A stretch of DNA of 5,611 bases. Source: Desulfovibrio sp. (GTDB lineage: Bacteria > Desulfobacterota > Desulfovibrionia > Desulfovibrionales > Desulfovibrionaceae). The notes below the pieces were generated by a model that saw nothing but the letters and a program-made list of their open reading frames with translations, searched no databases and had not been told where the DNA came from. A program made the translations under genes and the position numbers. Below are positions 1-5,157 of the stretch, one piece after another; the stretch's first letter is position 1; every line of letters begins with the position of its first letter. The DNA is taken from contig DQED01000366.1 of the NCBI GenBank assembly GCA_003525525.1, forward strand, positions 161-5,771. The letters run 5' to 3'.

Positions 1-858
1 CACACCCACACCAAGATCTGCTGCAGCGCGCCGCTGTTCGAGGAAGAGGGCGACCATTTCTGCAATGAGGTCAAGGGACTGGGGGACATGGTCAAAAAGC
101 ACGACGCCATCATGATCGCCACGGGTTCCTGGCGTTCGCGCCGGCTGGACATTCCGGGCGAGGCGCTTGCCGGCGTCTTCTCGGGCCTGGAGTTCCTTTT
201 TCCCATCCGCGCGGCCCATTACTGCGCCCCGGGGGTCAAGGCCCCGGACGTGGCCGGCAAGCGGATCACGGTCGTCGGCGCGGGGCACTCGGCCGTGGAC
301 GTGGCCCACGGCGCCGTGGCCCTTGGCGCGGCGGGCGTGGACATGCTCTATCGCCGCACCCGGGCCGAAGCGCCGTGCGGCAGCCTCGAGATCGAGCGGC
401 TGGAGGCCTCGGGCGTGCGCTGGCACGAAGGCTGCGCGCCGACGCGCATCCTCGGCGAGGAGCGTGTCGCCGGCATCGAGTTCCGCCGCCGCGACGCCTC
501 GGGCGTGGCGCTTGAGTCCCTGCCCGCCGATATCGTGGTCACGGCCATCGGCGAGGTGGCCACGCCGCCTTTCGCCAAGGAGCTCGGGCTCGAATCCGTG
601 CGCAAGGGCGAGGTGCGCTGGCTCAACATGACGGCCATCGAGAACGTGTTCGTGGCCGGCGATGCGCTGACAGGCCCAAGCAAGATCGGCAAGGCCATCT
701 ATTCCGGCCTGCGCGCCGCGCGCTCGCTCGGCAACTGGCTGGAGCTCAAGGCCGAGAACCGCCAGACGGAATTTGCCGGCGACGAACTCATCAGCCGCGA
801 GGCCGACCGTTTCCCCGGCGGCCCCTTCAAGGACGCGCCCCGGGTGCGCGGCCTGTAG
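1..858 (+). CDS. FAD/NAD(P)-dependent oxidoreductase, GltD-like (5' end missing)
   Basis: The frame is open from base 1 to the TAG at 856-858, giving the last 285 residues; the N-terminal FAD-binding part lies upstream. Seen (numbering from the first codon in the window): AIMIATG at 36-42, closing the first dinucleotide-binding domain; a second Rossmann motif VVGAGHSAVDVA at 91-102; YRRTRAEAP at 117-125, where the arginines usually contact the NADPH 2'-phosphate; and VFVAGDALTGPSKIGKAI at 216-233, the C-terminal FAD-binding GD motif. This order is that of the glutamate synthase small-subunit family (GltD, NfnB, AorC-like). Such proteins move electrons between NAD(P)H and Fe-S partners in the cytoplasm. 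The gene ends 24 nt before a polyferredoxin gene, so that ferredoxin is the likely partner. It is not necessarily glutamate synthase: no large subunit is visible. The exact substrate is unknown. Family assignment is firm; role is inferred. Confidence 0.88.
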   Translation, partial: HTHTKICCSAPLFEEEGDHFCNEVKGLGDMVKKHDAIMIATGSWRSRRLDIPGEALAGVFSGLEFLFPIRAAHYCAPGVKAPDVAGKRITVVGAGHSAVDVAHGAVALGAAGVDMLYRRTRAEAPCGSLEIERLEASGVRWHEGCAPTRILGEERVAGIEFRRRDASGVALESLPADIVVTAIGEVATPPFAKELGLESVRKGEVRWLNMTAIENVFVAGDALTGPSKIGKAIYSGLRAARSLGNWLELKAENRQTEFAGDELISREADRFPGGPFKDAPRVRGL

Positions 859-882
859 CAGGCGTAAGGAAAAGAGGCCGCC

Positions 883-1425
883 ATGGAGAACCTGGAAAAG
901 CAAAAGACGCTTTGCATCGATTATTCCAAATGCATCGGCTGCGAGACGTGCGAGTACGTGTGCCGGTTCGTGCACGACGTGCCGCGCATCCACATGATCC
1001 GCGCCGCCTCGGGGCTCATGGCCCCGCTGTATTGCCGCCATTGCGAGCAGCCCAACTGCGCCAAGGTCTGCAAGCGCGGGGCGATCCGCCGCGATGTGGA
1101 CGGGGCCATGGTGCTTCTGCCCATGCTCTGCCGCGGCTGCGAATCGCGCCAGTGCATGCTCGCCTGCCCGTACATGGCCATTTTCGAGACCGACAAGGGA
1201 GTCATGATCGTCAAGTGCGACCTGTGCGCCGCGAGAAGACAGATGGGCCAGGAGCCGGCCTGCGTGGCCATGTGCCCGTGCGGGGCCATCCATTACGTTA
1301 AGCGCGAGGCCGTGCCGGCCCTGGCCGACGCCGCGTTTGCCGCTGCCGAAAAGCGCGTGCTCGACTGCCTGCGTCCGGCCAAAAGCGGCCCGGAAACCAC
1401 CGGAGGCGACGCCGAAAAGCCTTGA
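883..1425 (+). CDS. four-cluster [4Fe-4S] polyferredoxin (CooF/HycB/AorA-like)
   Basis: A 180-residue protein with 4 x 4 cysteines spaced for four [4Fe-4S] clusters: C17-x2-C20-x2-C23-x3-C27; C51-x2-C54-x4-C59-x3-C63; C83-x2-C86-x4-C91-x3-C95-P; C112-x2-C115-x11-C127-x3-C131-P. This is the pattern of electron-transfer subunits such as CooF, HycB/HydN, DmsB and AorA. No Tat or Sec signal is visible, so it should act in the cytoplasm. The ATG at 883 is supported by AGAGG at 873-877 (5-nt spacing) and AAGGA at 866-870. It follows the flavoprotein gene after 24 nt, so the two are almost certainly cotranscribed and probably form one NAD(P)H-linked electron relay. The last ~40 residues after the final cluster are Ala-rich and lack motifs. 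The second cluster lacks the usual proline after its last cysteine (C63-K64). The terminal enzyme it serves is not in the window. Confidence 0.92.
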   Translation: MENLEKQKTLCIDYSKCIGCETCEYVCRFVHDVPRIHMIRAASGLMAPLYCRHCEQPNCAKVCKRGAIRRDVDGAMVLLPMLCRGCESRQCMLACPYMAIFETDKGVMIVKCDLCAARRQMGQEPACVAMCPCGAIHYVKREAVPALADAAFAAAEKRVLDCLRPAKSGPETTGGDAEKP

Positions 1426-1450
1426 CCCGGACGGAAAAGCGCGTCACCCA

Positions 1451-1482
1451 GGCCGTGCGGCGCGTTTCGCCGCCAAACGGCC
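1451..1482 (+). promoter_or_regulatory. bulged hairpin in the ferredoxin-TPR gap
   Basis: GGCCGTGCGGCG (1451-1462) can pair with CGCCGC (1468-1473) and ACGGCC (1477-1482): 12 base pairs, a 5-nt loop (cgttt) and a 3-nt bulge (1474-1476). It starts 25 nt after the ferredoxin stop and ends 42 nt before the TPR start. No T-run follows, so it is not a standard intrinsic terminator. It may be an RNA-processing or stability element that sets different expression of the two genes. In such GC-rich DNA some pairing is expected by chance, so function is inference only. Confidence 0.4.
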
Positions 1483-1524
1483 GGACGGCGCGGCGCGCCC
1501 CCGCCGGCGACCCGGAGGACACGC

Positions 1525-2139
1525 ATGCAGACCCCCCAAGACGACACGACGGCCCTTGCCCAGGCCGAAGCCCTGCACCAGACCGCCCTGGAGGCCATGG
1601 AACGCAAGGAGCTGAACGCGGCCAGGGAGGGCTTCCTCAAGGCCCTGGACGCGTTCTCGGCCGGCGGCGACGCCGTGGGCCAGGCCATGACCCAGCACAA
1701 CCTGGGACTTTGCGCCCAGGAATCCGGCGACCTCGTCGCGGCGAAGCAGTGGCTGGAGAAATCCCTGGCCATCAGCGAAAAAGAGGATCTGGACGGCGGC
1801 ATGACCGTGACCAGCCACCAGCTCGGCGTGGTGGCGCAGTTGGCCGAGGACTACGAGACGGCCAAATCCTGGTACGACAAGGCGCTTGCCCTTGAGGAAA
1901 AGCACGGCAACACCGTGGGCGAGGCCAAGACCACCCACCAGCTGGGCCTGACCGCCAATTTGCAGGGCGACCTCGAGGCGGCCAAGGTCTGGTACGCCCG
2001 CGCCATCGCGCTTTTCGAGCAGCTCGGCGACGAAGGGAACGCGGCCAAGACGAAGAAACTTCTGGATTACCTGACCGATTACGAGCGCCAGGGCAGCCAC
2101 GAGGGCCACGCCGGCCCCTGCGCCCACGGCAAGCACTGA
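1525..2139 (+). CDS. tetratricopeptide-repeat protein with His/Cys tail
   Basis: A 204-residue soluble protein with no signal peptide or membrane segment. GGAGG at 1514-1518, 6 nt before the ATG, fixes the start. It is built from four helical repeats of exactly 40 residues: histidines H18, H58, H98 and H138 occupy the same position in each. The last three read HNLG, HQLG and HQLG, followed at fixed distances by a GD/ED turn, an alanine and an aromatic Trp (W76, W116, W156). This is the 40-residue TPR type seen in TPR_7/TPR_12-like proteins, used for protein-protein binding. Unit 1 is degenerate. Units 2 and 4 are the most alike, also at DNA level (compare 1672-1710 with 1912-1950), which suggests internal duplication. 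The end (residues 191-204) is rich in His, Gly and Cys (H192, H195, C199, H201, H204) and could bind metal. Position after the polyferredoxin suggests an accessory or assembly factor for that redox complex; the function is unknown. Confidence 0.85.
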   Translation: MQTPQDDTTALAQAEALHQTALEAMERKELNAAREGFLKALDAFSAGGDAVGQAMTQHNLGLCAQESGDLVAAKQWLEKSLAISEKEDLDGGMTVTSHQLGVVAQLAEDYETAKSWYDKALALEEKHGNTVGEAKTTHQLGLTANLQGDLEAAKVWYARAIALFEQLGDEGNAAKTKKLLDYLTDYERQGSHEGHAGPCAHGKH

Positions 2140-2147
2140 TGCGGCGT

Positions 2148-2177
2148 TCTGTGAAAACATGTTGCTGTTTTTACAGA
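2148..2177. promoter_or_regulatory. AT-rich 12-bp dyad after the TPR gene
   Basis: TCTGTGAAAACA (2148-2159) and TGTTTTTACAGA (2166-2177) are inverted copies around the 6-nt centre TGTTGC, with a single G-T mismatch (2153/2172). It begins 9 nt after the TPR stop. The arms are A/T-rich, unlike the surrounding coding DNA, and no T-run follows the second arm. An operator for a dimeric regulator of the downstream hemW is as likely as a weak terminator. I do not recognise the half-site as a known Desulfovibrio regulator motif. Confidence 0.45.
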
Positions 2178-2193
2178 TAAAGTAGTTATTTCA

Positions 2194-2241
2194 GTGTGTT
2201 GTCCTCGGAATCCGCAGGTGCGGATTCCGAGGACACGACAC
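2194..2241. repeat. near-perfect long palindrome (17-bp perfect arms)
   Basis: TGTCCTCGGAATCCGCA (2200-2216) is followed after only GG (2217-2218) by its exact reverse complement (2219-2235). Two mismatched positions further out, GTGT (2194-2197) pairs with ACAC (2238-2241), giving 21 paired positions in a 48-bp palindrome. As RNA it would fold into a very stable hairpin with a small loop (AGGT). No T-tract lies on either side on either strand, so it is not a canonical bidirectional terminator. It may be a REP-like repeat, a protein-binding palindrome, or a cap on the upstream transcript. A separate 10-bp perfect palindrome, CGAGGCCTCG, abuts it at 2241-2250. Confidence 0.7.
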
Positions 2242-2273
2242 GAGGCCTCGGGCGGCTGTCCTGGCCGCAATCC

Positions 2274-2332
2274 GGCCGCGCCACGGGCTCCATCGGGGCG
2301 GCGTACGCTTCGGGAGCGCCCGTGGCGCGGCC
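2274..2332. repeat. 15-bp perfect inverted repeat just upstream of hemW
   Basis: GGCCGCGCCACGGGC (2274-2288) and GCCCGTGGCGCGGCC (2318-2332) are exact inverted copies separated by 29 nt. That loop contains the palindrome GCGTACGC (2301-2308) and TCC/GGA pairing that can extend the stem after a 2-nt bulge. The right arm ends 17 nt before the chosen hemW ATG. A smaller hairpin, GGCCG (2263-2267) with CGGCC (2273-2277), uses the same GGCC bases as the left arm, so the two folds exclude each other. This could be a regulatory leader for hemW, but in GC-rich DNA the RNA function is unproven. Confidence 0.55.
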
Positions 2333-2349
2333 TTGCGCGCACCGGCGGC

Positions 2350-3495
2350 ATGGCGGCGGAAACGGGCATGCTCCTTTACATCCACGTTCCCTTTTGCCGG
2401 GGCAAGTGCCGGTATTGCTCCTTCGTGTCCCGGCCCTTCGACATGGGCGAAGTCGAGGCCTACACCGCTTCGCTTTGCGCCGAGATGCGGCTTTGGGGCA
2501 AGAAGCTCGGCCGGCCGAAGCTGGAGACGATCTATTGCGGCGGCGGCACGCCGAGCCTGCTCCCTCCCTGGGCGCTCAACCGCATCATGCCCGAACTGCG
2601 CCGTCATTTCGATTGCGACGCCACGGTCGAGTGGACCTTCGAGGCCAATCCCGACTCGGCCCTGGACGGGCAATACCTCAAGTCCCTCCAGAGGTACGGC
2701 GTCAACCGCCTGAGCCTTGGCGTGCAAAGCCTCGTCGACGCCGACCTGCGCTTCCTCGGCCGGCCTCACGACGCGGCGCAGGCCGTGGCCGCCTACACGC
2801 TGGCGCGGCAGGTCGGGTTTGCCAACATCAGCCTGGATTTTATCTGGGGACTGCCCGGCCAGCGCGAGGCCGCGTGGCTGGAGACGCTCAAGGCCGCGGT
2901 GCGCCTGCGCCCGGAGCACCTTTCCTGCTACGGCCTGACCGTGGAAGAGGGCACGCCATTGGCCGCGGACGTGGCCGCGGGCGGCGTGGAACTCCCCGCC
3001 GAAGCCGAGCAGGGGCGCATGTACGTGCGCGGGGCCGAGTTCCTGGAGGAGATGGGCTACCTGCAATACGAGGTGTCGAACTTCGCCCGTATGGGGTTCG
3101 TCAGCCGTCACAACTCCGGCTACTGGGAAGGCAGGGACTACCTGGGCCTTGGCCCGGCCGCGGTCTCGACCCTGGCCGGCGTGCGCTTCGGCAATCCCGG
3201 CGACCTCAAGGAATGGATCGCGGGCGTGCGCGCGGGCAAGGTCGGCCAGGGCGGCGAGGTCTTAAGCGACGCCGACAAGGCGCGCGAAATGGTGATGCTC
3301 TCCCTGCGCACGGCCAAGGGCCTGCGCCTGGCCGCCTACCGCAAACGCACGGGACGCGATTTCATCAAGGACAACGAGGGGCTCGTCACGGCGCTGCGCC
3401 AAAACGACCTCATCCGCATAAGCGCCGGCCATCTGCGCCTGACCAAGAACGGCTTTCTCGTCAGCAACGTGATCCTCGAACGCCTGTCCTACTGA
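2350..3495 (+). CDS. hemW: radical SAM heme chaperone HemW
   Basis: A 381-residue radical-SAM protein of the HemN/HemW family, matching the usual HemW length. Seen: C16-x3-C20-x2-C23 with the HemW-type CRYCSF (a phenylalanine where true coproporphyrinogen dehydrogenases have a fourth cysteine); YCGGGTPSLL at 62-71 (SAM binding); LSLGVQS at 121-127; SLDFIWGLPGQ at 161-171; YEVSNFAR at 240-247; SRHNSGYW at 252-259 and YLGLGP at 264-269; and a C-terminal winged-helix segment ending in KNGFLVSNVILERL. Characterised HemW proteins bind heme and deliver it to respiratory proteins; they do not make it. Start choice: ATG 2350, or ATG 2368 (MLLYIHVPFC), which has GCGGAAA upstream. The frame is open back to a GTG at 2194, but that would run through the palindromes and encode an Arg/Pro-rich stretch not typical of the family. 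The gene converges on the M23 gene with a 7-bp overlap. Confidence 0.9.
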   Translation: MAAETGMLLYIHVPFCRGKCRYCSFVSRPFDMGEVEAYTASLCAEMRLWGKKLGRPKLETIYCGGGTPSLLPPWALNRIMPELRRHFDCDATVEWTFEANPDSALDGQYLKSLQRYGVNRLSLGVQSLVDADLRFLGRPHDAAQAVAAYTLARQVGFANISLDFIWGLPGQREAAWLETLKAAVRLRPEHLSCYGLTVEEGTPLAADVAAGGVELPAEAEQGRMYVRGAEFLEEMGYLQYEVSNFARMGFVSRHNSGYWEGRDYLGLGPAAVSTLAGVRFGNPGDLKEWIAGVRAGKVGQGGEVLSDADKAREMVMLSLRTAKGLRLAAYRKRTGRDFIKDNEGLVTALRQNDLIRISAGHLRLTKNGFLVSNVILERLSY

Positions 3496-4859
3496 AGCCG
3501 GCCCGAGCTTGACGGCTCGCGGTCGGCCAGGTCCCTGATCCGCCCTCTGCCGTCCATGAGCGCGGCCAGGCGGGCGGCTTCACGCTTGAACCGGGCGAGC
3601 TGCGCCGCCGGCAACGGATCGGCGGCCATTTGCGGATTGGCCAGGGCGTTGACCGGCGTGCCGTTTTCATAGATGCGAAAATCCAGGTGCGGCCCGGTGG
3701 CGTAGCCGGTCTGGCCCACGTAGCCGATGACCTGTCCCTGGTCCACGTGCGTTCCCTTGGCCAGGCTCTTGGCGAAGCGGCTCAAGTGGTTGTAGCGCGT
3801 GACCCAGGTCTTGCCGTGGCGCACGGTGACGTAGTTGCCGGCGGCGTGGTTGCGGCCGCGCTCGACCACCACGCCTGCGCCCACGCTCCAGACCGGCGTG
3901 CCGGTCGGCGCGGCGTAGTCCACGCCGTAGTGGGCCTTGCGCACCTTGAGGATGGGGTGCAGGCGCGAACCGGTGAAGCGCGAGGTGATGCGCAAAAAGG
4001 AGAGCGGCGCGCGCAGGAACATCTTGCGCAGCGGCCTGCCGTCGGCGTCGAAGTAGGCGGGCCTGCCCTTGGCGTCGAGCAGGGCGAAGCCTTCGTGCGT
4101 CCTGCCCTGGTTGACGAAGCGCGCGGCCAGCACCCTGCCCGTACCGATGTATTCCCCTTCCACGTAGCGCTTTTCGACAACGGCCCGGAAACTGTCGCCC
4201 GGTTGCACGTCGCTGCAGAAGTCGATGTCCGAGGCGAAGACGTCGGCCAGGGCCACCGCCGTTTCGGCGTCGCCGCCCGCGGCTTCGACGGCCTGGAACA
4301 GGCTCGAGTCGACGGTGCCGGCCATGAGTTCCCGGCGCACTTCGCATTGCTTCGTCTCGACCCGGGCGGCCAGTTCGCCGTCCGCGCCGTCGATGACCAG
4401 GGTCTCCGTGGGGCTGATGTCGTATTCGAAGGCCACGAATTCCCGGTCGCGCAGCGTCATGCGGTACGGCTGGCCGGACTGGATGTCCTCGAAGGCGAAA
4501 TCGTCCGGCACGGGCAGGGCGGCGAGGGTTCCGGCGTCCACGTAGCCGTCGAGGATGCCGCCGAGGGTCTGGCCGGGCTTGACCGCGTCGGAGAGGACTT
4601 CCACGGACGGGTCTTCGCTTGGTGTCTCCGTCACCTGTGCAAAAAGATTGGTCCGGGGCTCGCAGAGCCCCTCGGCCCAGGGCGGGCAGGCGGTATGGGG
4701 CAGGGCGGTCTGCTGCCTGGGGGCAAAGATGCCCGACAGCAGCAGGTATGCGCCGGCCACGCCGGCCAGCAGCAGGATGCCGGTGAGCGTGAGGGTGTTC
4801 TGACGACGTCCGGGGCGTACGATAATCCGGGCACTGCCTTTTCGTGCGAAAAACGGCAT
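3489..4859 (-). CDS. membrane-anchored M23 peptidoglycan endopeptidase, MepM-like
   Basis: A 456-residue protein. ATG at 4859 is chosen because GAGGA (4869-4865) sits 5 nt upstream; ATGs at 4871 and 4940 in frame lack a comparable site. Seen: short basic N-terminus; one membrane segment at about 23-45, so the rest should be periplasmic; a LysM/OapA-like stretch near 93-115 (VKPGQTLGGIL); a MepM-type middle domain (DIDFCSDVQPGDSF at 211-224, ILAARFVNQG-like at 243-252, then a DxDGRPLRKMFLRAP segment at 271-285); and a LytM domain with H310-x3-D314 (HYGVD), H358 (YNHLSRF), QGQVIGYVGQTG at 374-385 and GPHLDF at 389-394. The family cuts peptide cross-links in peptidoglycan. The usual HxH (catalytic His then zinc His) is HLD here: H391 is kept, and the zinc ligand is Asp393, confirmed in the DNA at 3681-3683. 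Four cysteines (58, 66, 172, 215) lie in the periplasmic part. It is either an active variant or a regulatory pseudo-enzyme. Confidence 0.9.
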   Translation of the reverse strand: MPFFARKGSARIIVRPGRRQNTLTLTGILLLAGVAGAYLLLSGIFAPRQQTALPHTACPPWAEGLCEPRTNLFAQVTETPSEDPSVEVLSDAVKPGQTLGGILDGYVDAGTLAALPVPDDFAFEDIQSGQPYRMTLRDREFVAFEYDISPTETLVIDGADGELAARVETKQCEVRRELMAGTVDSSLFQAVEAAGGDAETAVALADVFASDIDFCSDVQPGDSFRAVVEKRYVEGEYIGTGRVLAARFVNQGRTHEGFALLDAKGRPAYFDADGRPLRKMFLRAPLSFLRITSRFTGSRLHPILKVRKAHYGVDYAAPTGTPVWSVGAGVVVERGRNHAAGNYVTVRHGKTWVTRYNHLSRFAKSLAKGTHVDQGQVIGYVGQTGYATGPHLDFRIYENGTPVNALANPQMAADPLPAAQLARFKREAARLAALMDGRGRIRDLADREPSSSGRLQ

Positions 4860-4936
4860 GGGTATCCTCATGGGCGACGGGATGCCGGGCGGCGTGGGGA
4901 ACACCCTCCGGACGTTGCGGGCGCTACGGCAGGGGC

Positions 4937-4986
4937 GCAACCGACGCGGCGCGCCCCCACGACCGGATCATGGGGGCGCGCGTTGC
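4937..4986. repeat. GC-rich inverted repeat upstream of the M23 gene
   Basis: GCGCGCCCCCA (4949-4959) and TGGGGGCGCGC (4971-4981) are exact inverted copies with an 11-nt loop. Beyond a 7-nt one-sided bulge (4942-4948), GCAAC (4937-4941) pairs with GTTGC (4982-4986). Read on the minus strand it would lie in the leader of the M23 mRNA, about 78 nt before its start. No T-run follows on either strand, so it is not a standard terminator. Confidence 0.5.
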
Positions 4987-4989
4987 CGG

Positions 4990-5030
4990 ACGGCGCTTGC
5001 GCCGTGTACGGATCATGCCCGAGCGGCATG
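4990..5030. repeat. two further small dyads upstream of the M23 gene
   Basis: ACGGCGC (4990-4996) TT GCGCCGT (4999-5005) is a perfect 7-bp dyad. CATGCC (5014-5019) CGAGC GGCATG (5025-5030) is a perfect 6-bp stem with a 5-nt loop. CGGATCATG occurs at 4964-4972 and again at 5009-5017, linking this region to the loop of the larger repeat at 4937-4986. Together they form a run of three hairpins between the small ORF and the M23 gene. Chance pairing cannot be excluded for such short arms. Confidence 0.35.
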
Positions 5031-5061
5031 GCACGCTTTGTTAACCGGCAGGCAAAACATT

Positions 5062-5157
5062 TCATGAACGATTAGTCATGAACCGGGCGCGGCCAGCCTT
5101 TTTTTCCGGCTTGTCGCCGAAAAACTTCACAAAAATTTTTTTGACGGTTTTATCCAT
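5062..5157 (-). CDS. possible 31-residue basic small protein
   Basis: On the minus strand an ATG at 5157-5155 is preceded by AAGGA (5167-5163) with 5-nt spacing, as good a ribosome site as any in the window. The frame runs to TGA at 5064-5062. The product starts MDKTVKKIFVKFFGDKPEKK and has ten Lys/Arg against three Asp/Glu. Residues 3-13 alternate basic and bulky hydrophobic residues, which could form an amphipathic helix that touches membrane or nucleic acid. It reads toward the M23 gene and ends about 200 nt before it, with the hairpins at 4937-5030 between, so it could share that transcript. I do not recognise a family. It is short enough to be chance, but the start context argues for a real gene or a leader peptide. 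Confidence 0.45.
   Translation of the reverse strand: MDKTVKKIFVKFFGDKPEKKAGRARFMTNRS

Noticed and set aside
1444..2160. 238-codon minus-strand frame antisense to the TPR gene
   Set aside because: Shadow of the TPR codons; Gly/Leu/Val/Ala-rich, no ribosome site and no domain, despite looking superficially hydrophobic.
2148..2235. Intrinsic terminator(s) after the TPR gene
   Set aside because: Both hairpins are stable or symmetrical, but neither is followed by a T-tract on the relevant strand; kept as repeats or regulatory candidates.
2194..2349. 52-codon N-terminal extension of hemW from GTG 2194
   Set aside because: Its DNA is the palindromic gap, the peptide is Arg/Pro-rich, and HemW proteins begin just before the YIHVPFC motif.
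2196..3512. 438-codon plus-strand frame overlapping hemW in another frame
   Set aside because: Arg/Pro/Gly-rich product without motifs; the overlapping frame encodes unmistakable HemW.
4860..4940. Upstream ATGs for the M23 gene (4871 and 4940)
   Set aside because: No ribosome site precedes them, whereas GAGGA precedes ATG 4859; the extra residues are Arg/Pro-rich and would push the membrane anchor away from the N-terminus.
5029..5043. TGGCAC resembling the -24 element of a sigma-54 promoter
   Set aside because: After the 5-nt spacer the -12 element reads GTTA rather than TTGC, so the pair does not match.
3630..5075. 481-codon plus-strand open frame antisense to the M23 gene
   Set aside because: It mirrors the M23 codons, has no ribosome site or recognisable motif, and its composition (Gly/Val/Ala/Arg/His) is typical of the shadow of a GC-rich gene.
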